Positions 12,563 to 27,873 of a stretch of 64,000 bases of DNA are shown one piece after another (position 1 is the stretch's first letter; each line of letters starts with the position of its first letter). The DNA is taken from the NCBI GenBank assembly GCA_037179515.1, contig JAXCGZ010022671.1, forward strand, positions 1-64,000, given 5' to 3'. The DNA comes from Halocaridina rubra (lineage: Eukaryota; Arthropoda; Malacostraca; Decapoda; Atyidae). The position numbers and the translations under genes are program-made. The notes beneath the pieces are model-generated. The model saw only the letters and a list, made by a program, of their open reading frames with translations, was not told the DNA's origin and searched no databases.

Positions 12563-14695
12563 TGTGCGACACAGTGTTTCGCTCAAAGTCACCAGAGGCT
12601 GTTAGATGCCTTATTAGTTAATTTAGTAATTTACCTGTCATTTTTCTAACTAAAAAAATAATTCCCACTTCTTTACTTTTGCAGATTATGATTATTTGCA
12701 ATTTATATCTTAGCTTATAGCTAATTTTAAATATATCTTATTTACTATTCTTGTACGTGTAGAAGCAGAGTCCCAATACAAAGGCTGCTCCTACCTTTCC
12801 ACCTTGTCAGTGAACCTATCATATACGTTTTCGTTACAATTGTCTTATGATAAAATAGCTCTTGCTGATAATTTTGTTATAAATTTGACCTTGCTGTTGT
12901 GTCATTAGCCTGTCTAGATATATATCAGTAGCTTCTTTATTATTTGAGTACTTAAATTCCTTCTCCTACAATGCAAAGAACGTTGTAGAGATTGTTTACC
13001 AGTAACCTAACTTGCCATTATTATTCTCATTTTGTTTTATTTGCTTCCACTTGTTGCACCTAAAATACAGTCTCTAACTTTCATCTCTGCAATAATTGCC
13101 TGCCAGGGGCCACCAATAAAGTAGTCCTTAAATGATATAAGAGCCAGTTACTGCTCTAGAAATATATCCTACAGATGACGTCACCAGGAGGGACATTGAA
13201 GCGTCCTCATTTGGCGGCCAAACAGCCCAGAGGCAGCATCTCGCCTCAGCAGTCAAGATATTTCAAACCTTATTTACGTGGCATCTTCACAGGAATTCAT
13301 CTGGTACAAACAAGGTGAGGGATAGTGTATGGTAAAGCTCGTGGGTCAAGCAAATTGGTTTTTCGAGAATTATTTACATTCATTACTGGCTAAAACCTAC
13401 GAATTTTTTTTCTCAGATTCCATTCCCATACAAACGAAATTTTGTAGATTACCTAACTGGAATCTCACTTGCCAAAGTTAATTCCTTAACCTGGATATTA
13501 CAGCTGATATACATTGCCAAGAAGTTTCTTTTCATTGAATGTGATAAACGAAAATCTCATCCTCTGAAGACTGGTTATGAGCCCGTAAAAATCTATCCCT
13601 TCTCCTAACAAATGTTTTACGTAAAAACTTGTGAATAAAGCTTTTTGCCCTACGGGCCGTTCTTTGAACAAGGGCCCGTGCCAACACAAGGTTGGCTTTA
13701 ACCTCAAACAACAACAACAAGCTTTTTGCTATATAGATTGCAAATAATTAATCATTTAACAAACGTGTTAAACTGCAAATAATTAAAAGGTAATTTTACC
13801 CTGTTGGCTTTGCAAATATTTCCTGTTAACCACAATTTAATGAATGCATACTGTATTTATCTTGCTGATTCTTCATATGTTGGGGATAAAGTGTTTTGAG
13901 TTATAAGTTGCAAATACTTCAAAAGGTGGTTTTGCCCCCCCCCTTTTTCATTGCAAACAGTTCTTGATAACTATAAGTGAATGAATACTGTATTTATCTC
14001 GTAGATTCTTCCTTTATCATAAATAGCGTGTTTTACCATACTAATTGCAAATCAGTAATAAGCATAGCAACTTTTGTGGTTGCCCACAATTTAAGGAATA
14101 CATACAGTACTGTATTTGTCTTGCTTATTCTTCATTTATTGTGAATAAATAGTTTTCCGTTAATACCAGCAAATTATTATTGGTTTTGTATGCAATTATG
14201 GTAGCATAAATATTTCTGGCTAGCTGTAACTAACCAATATATTTTCATCCAGTAGAATAATATTGGAAACTCATTATATGTGTGCACATGCTTTCAGTTT
14301 CCCATTATTAACAGTGTGTCGTTTCTGTTTCTGCAATTGCAGTGTCCTCTATTCTACTCTGCCTGTATGACAGAGGTAATCGTCGAGTTGAGGCCAAAGT
14401 CTTGGCATACATCTGTGGTGCCGGGAAACGAAATCGTGCTCACCACCTCCGTGATTCGAGGCAGCATTTCATAAAATTTAATTAGAAAATTTAATTCAAT
14501 TCTTTTAAAGTCATTGCATTTCCAAAATTAAGAGCAAGTTGAATTCTGAGTTTCATTTAACCGAGTAGTGGTATACGGGTGGGGTGTTCAAGTACAAATA
14601 TCTGTCCTGTCTGTTTGTGAGCTCTTAACTGAGCTCAGTACTTTGAGCCCCCTTAGTAAAACAGAATCTTAACACCTCTCCATTCCAACCCAACA
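12563..14695 (+). mobile_element. Gmr1-like LTR, inverted relative to the others
   Basis: Begins TGTGCGACACAGTG after a GT run and ends CCAACCCAACA. It is homologous over its whole length to the LTR at 4081-6183, in opposite orientation. No PBS follows and no internal region is attached, so it is a solo or truncated LTR. Its right edge abuts PLE sequence (14696) and its left edge abuts the LINE 5' monomers. I could not find a matching target duplication. Confidence 0.8.
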
Positions 14696-15049
14696 GGGGG
14701 ATGTTGCTGCGATTGCCAGGAGGATCCATGATGGAATTAGCTTCAGACCTCAGGTAAGGTGAACTGTCATTTGGCATAATCTTCTTAATGAGGTATTTTA
14801 ATATTGCTTCATCCACAATGTCTGATCTCCACTGTCCATTTGATAAATTCAAGGTTTTTGATTTTTCTATAATGGATGCTTCAATTATCTTTCTCCTGTA
14901 TTGGCAATTACTCTTATATAGCAATGAGGACTCACTACAACTTATATGGTGACCAGTATCTCACATATGCATAAATAAAGCAGAACTTTCAGCACCATCT
15001 CGCACTGCTCTTTTATTTTCAGATATTCTTTGACCTAACGAACAACCAG
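14696..15049 (-). mobile_element. Penelope-like element, C-terminal piece (minus arm)
   Basis: Encodes on the minus strand the end of the GIY-YIG domain and the C-terminal tail (SLLYKSNCQYRRK, then LNLSNGQWRSD, AILKYLIKKIMPND). It matches the plus-strand copy at 20110-20480. Its upstream edge, ctggttgttcg, continues the sequence interrupted at 19284. A gypsy element (15050-19283) has therefore split this PLE inside the codons following GQTG. Confidence 0.8.
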
Positions 15050-15448
15050 TGTTGTTATATTTCTTACCTGTTCAAGGTAAGTAGATGGTTGTAAAGCACC
15101 ATGAAGCTCTATAATTGTGCATGATGTGTAGTCATTATAATACATATCCCATTCCCATCATTAATGTTATAGAGATAATGTGGAGTGGGTATGTATGCAC
15201 AACTATACTGTAACTGCTTTTATTTCGTTAAGCCATTTGTAAAAGTATAAATTCTAACACTAAGCAATATATATAAATGACATGAGAACAATCAATAATA
15301 CTAAAACATTTAATAAAAGGATCAAAACCCTTATATGAAGGATCGAAACATACTATTTGTGGATGTCAAACCTAAATAAAAGAAAATACTTTCTGAGTGT
15401 ACAATAGAACACCTAACACTAGTTAAAGGGGGTATCTTAGACACAACA
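15050..15448 (-). mobile_element. 3' LTR of Ty3/gypsy element 1
   Basis: 399 bp with TGTTGT...ACAACA inverted ends. On the minus strand it is preceded by a purine tract, AAGGGGGAAGGAAG, exactly where a polypurine tract should be. About 140 bp at its start are repeated at 19142-19283, the remnant of the 5' LTR. Confidence 0.85.
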
Positions 15449-15790
15449 CTTCCTTCCCCCTTAAAAGAGTTTTGAGTTCATTGATGGGTATATGTAAAAT
15501 ATATCTTGTCTAAATATTTATATTATCATAATATCATGCATGGTTACAATTCTAACTTCTTAGGAGCTATTCCCCTGGTCGCCCTATCAGGGAGTACCCT
15601 GCATGCAACTGGGCTCTGGGGTAAAGGCACTGTTAATGTGTCTGCTGAGAATTAAACCTCTGTGTTCGTTGCTGTTTCCACTGCATTTCTGGGATGAAGA
15701 GTTTGTTCAGTATAGACTGATCTGCTGAGAGGCGGTGCACCAAGAAGGCTTTATCTGATCAATGTGTCTCTTCATTACATTCGCATTTAC

Positions 15791-16558
15791 TCAAACAACA
15801 TAATGCATATTCCCAACCTTTCGTGTAATTTCCCCAGGTATCCACTTGTCTGGTGTTGTGTGCAATTGTACAAGTACTGGAGATGAAGGTTGAATGCGTC
15901 GTATCTCCTTTTGGTGTTGTAATTTTGTCCAGCCTTTGCTCTGCTGATCACTAAGAAAATCAGGCAACATCAGATCTAACTTAGTCCTAATTCTCCTCCC
16001 CATCAACAAAACTGATGGTGTCATACCTGTAGTTGCATGCAGAGTAGTTCGATAACTTAAGAGAAATTTACTTATGCTAGTAGGAACAGTAGCATGCAAG
16101 GCTTGTCGACATTTCTTATTATGCTTAAATGTTTGGACAAATCTTTCAATCTCCCCATTTGTGGCAGGATGATACGGTGCAGAACAGGTGTGTAGAATGC
16201 CATTTACATCCAAAATATCTTTGAATTCCTCAGAAGAAAACTGAGGACCATTATCAGATACTATGCGCTCTGGCAGACCATGGGTTGCAAAAAGCGGCAT
16301 TAGTGATTTGATAGTGCAAAGTGAGGTAGCTAACTGCGTTGGAATAATCTCTGGACATTTACTGTAAGCATCGACAACAATTAAGTAAGAACATCCAAGA
16401 AATGGGCCAGCAAAATCAATGTGTAGCCATTGCCAAGCATGTCTAGGATATTCCAAGGGGTGCAAACGTGCTGGTTTGGGATTATTTTGATTGATGGAAC
16501 CAGTTGTACATTTCCGAACAGACATTTCAATGTCCTTATCCATTCCCGGCCAACACAT
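15791..16558 (-). pseudogene. Integrase of Ty3/gypsy element 1
   Basis: 255 codons open on the minus strand. The core domain has HIDFAGP (first Asp), SDNGPQF (second Asp) and NGEIERF. The catalytic Glu lies 35 residues after the second Asp, so the D,D35E triad is present. CTTGSINQNNP near the start is the remnant of the HHCC zinc-binding region. The C-terminus has the IPGEITRKVGNMHYVV block typical of this family. It is the last domain before the 3' LTR, the conventional gypsy order. Upstream frames are broken, so a full polyprotein is not made. Confidence 0.85.
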
Positions 16559-16695
16559 GTAACTTCTAGCTATTGCTTTAGATCTTACAATGCCCTGGTG
16601 ATCCTCATGCAGATCAGTGAGTACCTGTTCCCTAAGCAGCTTAGGAACAACAACTCTGGCCCCACGTAATATGCAATCCTGTTACACAACTAAGC

Positions 16696-18305
16696 TCAGA
16701 CTATACTGCCACATATGGTTTTAAATACTTCCTGAGTCATTGTTGAACCTCGACAAGTAAGTAAATGCTGAAGTATCTTGGACAATTTTGGATCCTGTTT
16801 TGTGCTTTTAGTTATATATTTAGCTGTGATAGGTAAGTTGTAGCTGTCTAAAAACAAAATACTAACATCATGATCTGTAGAAGGTTCATCTACAGGTAAG
16901 CGAGATAGTGCAACTGCATTTCCTATCTTGGTAGTAGATTTGTACTCTAATGTATAACTATAAGCTGCCAAAATGATAGCCCACCTTCGTAGTCATGCAG
17001 CGACTACAGTAGGTAAACCTGCTTTTGGACCTAAAATGGCTAATAATGGTTTGTGGTCAGTGACTAACTTAAATTTCGTCCTGCCGTATAAGTATATATG
17101 GAATTTCTTTACCGCATACACTACCGCAAGGCCTTCCTTTTCAATTTGTGAATAGTTTTCTCTTCCTTATTTAACAATCTAGATGCATAAGGAATTGGCC
17201 TTTCTATGCCGTCGGGCATTACATGAGCTAAAATTGCATCTAAGCCTACCTGTGAGGCGTCACACACTAGTTTTACTGGCAAGTTTATTCCGAAATGCGT
17301 CAAGAATTTTGGAGAAGTTATTTCTGCTTTTATCTTCTCAAATAACTGCTGACAGTCCACTGACCAGTGTCATGCTACGTCTTTGTTTAACGGTCAATAT
17401 AGTGGTTCTGCTAGGGTAGCTAAGTCTTTTATAAACTTTCCATAAAATGTCACAAGTCCTAAAAACGACTGTAGCTCCTTGGGATTTTCAGGCACTTTTG
17501 CTAACTGTACTGCCCTGGCTTTGTCATCTGTCTTGTGAATACCCTGATCATTTATTTTGAACCCTAAATATTCAATTGCTGAAACTTTAAAATGACATTT
17601 GGTCTTTTTTAGCTTCATTCCATTTTTTTTTTGGATGTGCTTCCATACTGCTACTAGTCTTTCTTGATGCTCTCTCTCGTCCTTTCCTGCTACTAATATG
17701 TCATCAACGAAACGGAATGCTCCAGGCGATCCATTGAATATTTTATCCATGGCTTGCTGTCATATTGCGGGACTGCTAGCTACTTCATATGGTAGTCATT
17801 TGGGACTAAATAACCCTAAATGAGTATTTATTGTACAGTTTTCTTGTGACTTATCATCCATGACTAACTGCTGAAAGGCATGTTTTAGGTCAATTTTTGA
17901 AAAGACCTTACATTCTCCTAGGGCTGCAAACATGTTTGTAGGGCTGGGTAGAGGGTATTGGGCTATTTGTAGCTGTGGGTTCAGTGTTACCTTATAATCT
18001 CCACACAACCAGACACCTTCATCTTGTTTGGCCACTGGAACTAAAGGGGTTCCCCAGTCTGAATACATTACTCTCTTCCATGTGCCTTCTGTTTCTAACC
18101 TTTTAATTTCCTGTTCAACTCAGGCCTTTAAAATAAATGGACAAGGTCTTCGAGTAAAAAACTTGGGTGTTGCATCAGATTTCAGAACTAGGGTTGCCTT
18201 TGTGTTTTTTACTGTGCCATGTCCTTCAGTAAAGATCTCCTTAAATTCTGAAAACACATCACTCACAGGGGTAGCAGCTTTATGTTCTAGCTGCAGAATC
18301 TTCAA
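16696..18305 (-). pseudogene. Reverse transcriptase and RNase H of Ty3/gypsy element 1
   Basis: Minus-strand pieces 18068-17796, 17750-17394 and 17360-17121 carry LCGDYKVTLNPQ, FSKIDLKHAFQQL (first catalytic Asp), RFVDDILVAG (the YxDD-box equivalent), LGFKIND and FLGLVTFYGKFI. Next is the RNase H segment KLVCDASQVGLDAIL and [11 protein letters not shown]. Several in-frame stops separate the pieces. The stretch 18120-18305 holds the linker before RT. Order RT-RNase H-integrase, unlike the elements at 44-64 kb. Confidence 0.85.
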
Positions 18306-18489
18306 AATTTGCTACCAATTTAACTGAAAATATTTCAACCAATCTAAAACCATTAATGTCTGACCTTGGCCTTTCACATTGGTGAGAGGCAGATCCTGTG
18401 CTAGCTGTTGATCATACTGAACATTAACATTGGCTGAACCTACTACCTTGATGTTGTGTGCATTGGATTCCCACATATCTTTATTGCAA

Positions 18490-19141
18490 GCTTCTATGGA
18501 CAAATTTGGTTTTTGGGTGCCACCTGTTCTGACATCACAGAGACGTCTGCTGCTGTGTCAATTTGTATGACAACCGGCACACTGTTTATATGTTTACTGT
18601 GATAATTAACCTCTTGTCTTTGCTAATTATAGAGTAAATTTGAAAAACAAATTATGGTTTACTACTATCTAATTGCTCTGATGACTCGTTTAACTGACCA
18701 TTCTGAAGTGTTTCAGGTTTAACTGAGGTATAATTGATGTGTTTCTCTGTTTTGCAGAGCCTACACATGTAACTGAAATGACCCTTGCATCCACAACTGC
18801 TACATTTCTTGTCAGTTGCTGGACACTTTGTCCTGTCACTGGGATAATGACCTGCCTTACCATACCTGAAACACGGTTTTGTATTTTTGGATTGTTTACC
18901 CTCAGGTTTCCCTTAAGCTGTTGTGTTTTTACCTTGTCGCAATTGTCGTTTACCATACTGGGAGGACACTTTATTAACCTGAGAATTATTTTGTGAACCC
19001 TTAATGGATCGAGCTTGAGAATTTGCTGCTTCCAGAATTCCAGCTGTATCTAAAACCTCACCTAATGTTAGGGTTTTCTCCTGAAGGAATTTTTTTCTAA
19101 GTTCATATGAATTACATTTGGCTATAACCTGATCTATTATG
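18490..19141 (-). pseudogene. Gag C-terminus of Ty3/gypsy element 1 (CCHC knuckle)
   Basis: The minus-strand frame gives a gag end with CX2CX4HX4C (CSSCGCKGHFSYMC) near 18780, preceded by a basic linker. Upstream, VIAKCNSYELRKKFL and LGEVLDTAGILEAANSQA are typical retroviral-type gag text. The frame meets the truncated 5' LTR at about 19141, so the N-terminal gag, primer-binding site and about 250 bp of LTR are deleted. Confidence 0.7.
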
Positions 19142-19283
19142 ATATTTTATAAAAGGATCGAAACCCTTATATGAAGGATCGAAACATACTATTTGTGGGT
19201 GTCAAGCCTAAATAACAGAAAATACTTTCTGCGTATACAATAGAATACCTAACTTTAATTAAAGGGGTATCTTAGACACAATA
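19142..19283 (-). mobile_element. 5' LTR remnant of Ty3/gypsy element 1
   Basis: About 140 bp matching the first third of the 3' LTR at 15304-15448. It begins TATTGTGTCTAAG (one change from TGTTGTGTC). Immediately upstream on the minus strand is PLE sequence ending ggtcaaact, and the PLE resumes ctggt after the 3' LTR. Confidence 0.8.
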
Positions 19284-19680
19284 AGTTTGACCTCTGAAAG
19301 ACTCATTGCAGGAACTGCAATCAATTTTATAAGTCCCTGCTTCTAATGGTTTATTACTTTGATACATGGTAATAAGTGAAGAACCAGTTGCTTTAGGATA
19401 ATTAAATATGAAAGGATTAATTCTGCCTAGTTGATCACTAAGAATTTTAATACTTTCTAAATAGGGTATTTTAATCATATTTGCAAAGTTTATTTCTGAC
19501 TGTTCAGCCGGCCCATTATAAAATATTTTATTTGCTTAATTAATTGCTTTTTTGATTATATATGCTGGATACATGAGGCTGTCTAATTGTTGGCGAATTA
19601 ATTTAAAAATGATGAGTAGAACATACTCTAAGACTTCTTAGGAAAAGATTGCATGCGATACCAGTTTTTACAGACAAAAC
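19284..19680 (-). mobile_element. Penelope-like element, proximal piece (minus arm)
   Basis: Reads in parallel with the plus arm at 19715-20110: the end of RT/linker (LYPAYxIE-like), AINKANKIFYNGPAEQSEI in broken frames, IPYLESIKILSDQLGR, and the GIY-YIG start LEAGTYKIDCSSCNESF. It breaks at the gypsy insertion. It starts at nearly the same element position as the plus arm, giving a head-to-head inverted pair with about 35 bp between. Confidence 0.8.
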
Positions 19681-19714
19681 ATGGTAACTAAGAAAACATA
19701 TATAAGAGACAGAG

Positions 19715-21136
<1,422 letters not shown>

Positions 21137-21147
21137 CTTGGCTGTTT

Positions 21148-21165
21148 CCCCCTTTAATTAGGGGG
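21148..21165 (-). other. Terminal hairpin of RTE-1 3' UTR
   Basis: CCCCCT-TTAATT-AGGGGG, a perfect 6-bp stem about 10 bp from the element's 3' end. The same region carries GTAGCCGACATCAAG. Confidence 0.7.
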
Positions 21166-21333
21166 TAGCCGACATCAAGAAAGGAAAACAAATAGGGGGA
21201 TTACTTTGCTCTATGGGCAATGACGAGGGAGCTAGCGACTGTTGAGATGGCACTGCTGGAGTGCCACAGCCCATCCTCCCGGCTCTTCCACAACCTGTGT
21301 CGCTTCACAACTGCCAGCTCCTCCTACTGCCCC

Positions 21334-21372
21334 TACCACAGGGCTATCTCTGTAAGATGCAGCCCTGTGGTA
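21334..21372 (-). other. 12-bp perfect stem-loop in RTE-1 3' UTR
   Basis: TACCACAGGGCT at 21334-21345 and its exact reverse complement AGCCCTGTGGTA at 21361-21372, with a 15-nt loop. It lies just after the ancestral stop codon. Confidence 0.8.
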
Positions 21373-21497
21373 ACAGCAGATGCCCATCAGAGCTGCGTCA
21401 CAATCGCTTGCCACTCATTCCTATTCCTAGCACGCTCGCTTGCTTCCCTCACATCCATCCTCCTATCATTCAGGGCTCTCCTTACTCCATCCATCCA

Positions 21498-22690
21498 TCA
21501 AAACCTAGGCCTCCCTCTAGCATTTCTCCCATCAACTCTCGCATTCATCACCTTTTTCAGCAGCCTTTCATCATCCATCCTTTCCACATGGCCAAACCAT
21601 CTCAGAACATTCATATCTACTCTGGCTGCAATTTCTCTCCTCACACCCGTTCTTGCTCTCACCACTTCATTCCTAACCCTATCCAATCGAGATACACCAA
21701 TCATATTCCTCAGGCATTTCATCTCAAACACATTTAGTTTCCGTCTCTCACTTACTTTCATACCCCATAACTCTGATCCATACATCACAGTTGGCACAAC
21801 CACTTTCTCATACAAAACTTTCTTAACATTCATTTCCAACCCTCTATTCTTCATCACACCTTTCAATGCACCCAACACTTTACATCCTTCATTCACTCTA
21901 TGACACACATCTGCTTCCACTCCACCATTTGCAGCTATAACCGAGCCTAAATACTTAAACTGATTAACCTTCTCAAGTGTCTCTCCATTCAACATAACAT
22001 TCAATCCAGCGCCATCCTCATTTCTTGTACACCTCATAACCTTACTCTTTCCCACATTCACTCGCAGCTTCCTTCTCTCACACACCATTCCAAATTCTGA
22101 CACTAACTGACACAGCTTTTCCTCTGAATCTGCCACCACCACAGTATCATCTGCAAACAGCAACTGATTCAGCTCCCACTCGTTATCATCCCCATCTACC
22201 ATTCTCAAACCTCGACCACGCACTCGCTCATTCACCTCTCTTACAACTCCATCAATATACAAATTGAACAGCCATGGTGACATCACACATCCCTGTCTCA
22301 GTCCCACACTCACTGGAAACCACTCACTCACTTCATTCCCTACCCAAACACAAGCTCTACTACCCTCATACAAACTCTTCACTGCATGCAACAATTTACC
22401 ATTGATTCCATATAATCTCAAAACATTCCACATAGCCTCTCTATCAACTCTATCATATGCTTTCTCCAGATCAAGGAATGCAAAATACACATCCTTACCC
22501 TTTGCTAAATATTTCTCACATAACTGCTTAACTATAAAAATCTGATCTATACAACCTCTACCTCTCCTAAAACCACTCTGCACTTCCGCGATCACATATT
22601 CTGTCTTATCCCTAATCCTATTAACCAGTATCCTACCATACACTTTTCCTACCACACTTAACAAACTTATACCCCTAAAATTACTGCATT
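21498..22690 (-). pseudogene. RTE-type reverse transcriptase, C-terminal two thirds
   Basis: An open frame of almost 400 codons. [18 protein letters not shown] and [14 protein letters not shown] lead in, then [19 protein letters not shown] (first catalytic Asp), [19 protein letters not shown], and [15 protein letters not shown] with an intact [22 protein letters not shown] and [15 protein letters not shown] follow. It ends RGRPRF at a stop that replaces Trp. The N-terminal endonuclease is missing. This is the best-preserved polymerase in the window. The frame formally continues into TA-repeat codons upstream, which are not part of the protein. Confidence 0.85.
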
Positions 22691-23724
<1,034 letters not shown>

Positions 23725-23729
23725 TCTTC

Positions 23730-24272
23730 TTCCACTACAGCTTTTCCCGCGTATGCTGAGTCGTTATTTGTGGAAAGTCGTTTCCAACGATTCCTATATT
23801 TGACGACATTCACTGTAATATCATTTTGTTCCATATCAGCTGTTACACACTCCATCAACCTTCTCTTCGGTCTCCCCCTCCTCCTCCTACCTGGCAGCTC
23901 TATCTCCAACACTCTCCTCCCAACATACTCCTGGTCCCTCCTCATGACATGTCCGAACCAGTGAAGCCTCTTTTCTTGGATTTTCTTAGACACTTCTATA
24001 ACTTTAGTTGTTTCTCTTACTAAATAATTCTTAATCCTATCGTTTCTTTTGATTCCAACCATCCAGCTAAGCATTCCCATTTCTTCTACATCCATTTTCA
24101 TTTTATAAGATATCTTCATGGGCCAGGTCTCTGCTCCATATGTCATTGCAGGTCTTACTACAGTCTTATGCACTTTTCCCTTTAGCTTCACAGTTTTCCT
24201 CCGGTCACACAATACTCCAGATACCCTTTTCCAATTGATCCATCCTGCTTGGATTCTGCTGTTTACCTCCAT
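23730..24272 (-). pseudogene. RTE-2 C-terminal domain
   Basis: After RT, the frame reads [47 protein letters not shown] and ends at the TA array through AVVEEDD. This Arg-rich GRPKRR segment is the usual C-terminal signature of RTE-type elements often mis-annotated as host genes. Confidence 0.8.
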
Positions 24273-24292
24273 TTGGAGTACTGCATTTTCCT

Positions 24293-25091
24293 CTACATAT
24301 GAACCCAGTACTTACCTTTTTCTGCCCTCTGTACTATATCCTCCTGTAGATGTTTGTCACCCAACTGACTGGTGGGATGACAACACATATACTCTGTGTT
24401 TGTTCTACTGATTTTCAGTCCTTTATTTTGGAATGCCTCTCTCCATCTATCTAACTTCCTCTCCACTCCCTCTCTGGTCTCATCACACAACACTACATTA
24501 TCAGCAAACAACATACTCCACCGTCCCGTTCCCTTACTCGTTCAGTAGCTACATCCGTTATTATATTATAAAAAAATGGACTCAATAACGATCCCTGATG
24601 TAGCTCAACCCTTACTACAAAGTCCTCTGTCAATCCAACACTTGTTCTTACTTGTGTGCATGCTCCTTCATACATATATTTAATCACTCTTAACATACTT
24701 CTCGAGTGTTCCTCTCTCTCAGGCATCTCCAGATATCTTGCCGTGGGACTCTGTCAAAGGGTTTTTCTAAATCTAGAAATACTAAATGCAGTTCCTTTTG
24801 GCCTTCTCTATATTTTTCCATTAGCTGTCCTATGACAAAAATTGCATCAGATGTCCTTCTACCTGGCATAAATCCAAACTGTTCTTCCCCAATCTTTGTC
24901 TCTTCCCTTAATCTATGTTCTATAATTCTTTCCCATATCTTTATCGTGTGCGAATTTATATTGATTATCCGGTAATTATTACAATCTTGAACATACCCTT
25001 TCTCCTCAAATAATGGTGTGAAAAAGCTTTTCATCCATTCCTTTGGTATCTTTTCTTTCCAATGTATCTTTTTCATTAGATCCCATAGCAT
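24293..25091 (-). pseudogene. RTE-2 reverse transcriptase
   Basis: IPKEWMKSFFTPLFEEKG and NNYRIININSHTIKIWERII lead to EQFGFMPGRRTSDAIF and LVFLDLEKPFDRVPRQ. Then come a broken VELHQGSLLSPFFYN and MLFADNVVLCDE. The catalytic FADD reads FADN: the codon at 24497-24499 is AAT, so the polymerase is dead. Three frames are involved. Confidence 0.8.
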
Positions 25092-25788
25092 ATCTATTCC
25101 AAGTTTCCCTAAACATATCCAAACTTCTACTGGGATCTCGCCTGGGCCTGTAGCTTTTCAATTTTTTATTTTTCCCAAGCCAAACCTGACTTCCTCTCTT
25201 TCTATATCATTTATCATTCCTAAATTTGGTGTTCCATTTACAAAAAAATCGTTCTTGGATTTTCCTCATTTAGCAATCTCTCAAAATACTATTTCCACCT
25301 TTCCTTGATGTCACTTGAGCTACACATTACAGCCCCTTCCCCATTCTTTACCTGCTTTATATGAGTAATATCCTTTGTTGCTTTATTTCTTCCTTTGGCA
25401 ATCTTGAATATTTTCTTTTGTCCCTCTTTACTTTCCAATTCATCATATACACTATCCAATGCTTGTTGCATAGCCTGTGCCACTGCAACTTTTGCTTCCT
25501 TCTTTGCCACTTTACTTCTCTCCTTATCTTCATTTGTCCCCGTCTCAGCATACCTTTTCTTTGTCTTTCTCTTTATCTTGATTTTTTCTTGTACATAAGC
25601 ATTCAACCACCAAGTTTCTTTATCACCTGGGCTTTTCCTGTCGACATTCCTAGAACTTCCTTTCCCACTCTTCTCAATTCACTTGTATTTTCTTCCCACC
25701 ACACATACACTCTCTATGAAACTATCTCTATATTCTGGTTCTTTCAGTTTCCACCCCCTTATTCTGGGGATCATTTCTTGCCTACCTC

Positions 25789-26987
<1,199 letters not shown>

Positions 26988-27008
26988 TATGCATTTATTT
27001 ATATATAG

Positions 27009-27107
27009 GTGCTGGGTTCATCAGGGCCGATTTTAACTCTCTGATGCTATTCGAGGAGCAAGTATGGAGATCTAGTTTAGAGGACTCGGCACAAGTTTCA
27101 GTGGAGA
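27009..27107 (+). CDS. LRR-protein gene, penultimate coding exon (partial gene)
   Basis: A 99-bp exon between an acceptor (tatatatag, AG at 27007-27008) and a canonical donor (GTGAGT at 27108). The frame enters with two bases of a split codon and reads [19 protein letters not shown], then [13 protein letters not shown]. It has the last LRR-type residues before an LRR C-terminal cap. The donor leaves one base (A), which pairs in frame with the exon at 27874. Earlier exons are not in view on this strand; if the gene continues upstream, its intron would hold the elements at 3-27 kb. It is not part of any element recognised here. Confidence 0.65.
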
Positions 27108-27181
27108 GTGAGTGTAATCTTTCTTAAATGTGTTGTTTTTGTTATTACGACATTCTAATTAATATGAACTATTATTTCAAG

Positions 27182-27393
27182 TTGCACTGGCTAGTACAGT
27201 GGTAACGCGCTGGCTTCGCATTCATGAGGTCGAAAGATCGGTCCCCGTCCAAGACCGAGAGCTTAAGCTGTTTACTGGCAGGAACTGCTGTGGTTGGACA
27301 CCACAGTGGGGGGTTGGGGCTTGTCCCAGCTGACGAATACCCATTGTATTGTAATGGAAATAAAGGTTATTATTATTATTATTATTATTATTA
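27182..27393 (+). repeat. tRNA-derived SINE in LRR gene intron
   Basis: It starts with a Pol III A-box-like segment (TGGCTAGTACAGTGG), followed 30 bp later by a B-box-like ggtcgaaagatcgg. A shared body (ctgtttactggcaggaactg) comes next, and it ends in an (ATT)n tail. A second copy on the minus strand lies at 41067-41274. Length about 210 bp including the tail. Confidence 0.8.
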
Positions 27394-27873
27394 TGAATTG
27401 CTTGTATCATTTCTGAATTTATTCTTCATGAAGGAAGATATTAAAAGCTTATTTGTAGTTGCTTCATTAATTTTTTTTACTGCGTTTTTTTTTATTTTTA
27501 CAGAATATTCAGAAAAGAATGCATCTATTTCCGAGCTCTTTTCATAATTTTCTAAGAAATGGGGAATTTTACCTAAAACCATATATGTTCATTTTGAGCA
27601 GACCTACTTGCTGTGCTGGGCGATTATGAAATACAAGGGGTAATTGAAACTGGTAAATCCTTTCCCTCTGAATTTATTTTCTTGCCTCCATATAATCATA
27701 GGAAATATCGACTAATATAAGGGAGATTATATGCCATCATGATGGTTTTAAAGTTTACTATTATGGCGTTATGTATGAGAAATAATATACACATTTCTAT
27801 ATTGATGTAGCAGTATTTTTCTTTTTTACTTGAAAGACTGTAAATTATAAAGTAATCGTTTTGCATATTTCAG

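Noticed and set aside
14447..14470. tRNA-like segment in the LTR (gtgattcgaggcagc)
   Set aside because: Only a weak B-box-like stretch; no A-box at proper distance and no cloverleaf that I could fold by eye.
21220..21903. 227-codon plus-strand ORF
   Set aside because: It is antisense to the RTE-1 reverse transcriptase C-terminus and 3' UTR, which has clear RT motifs on the minus strand.
27224..27547. 107-codon plus-strand ORF
   Set aside because: Lies over the SINE body and its (ATT)n tail within the LRR gene intron.
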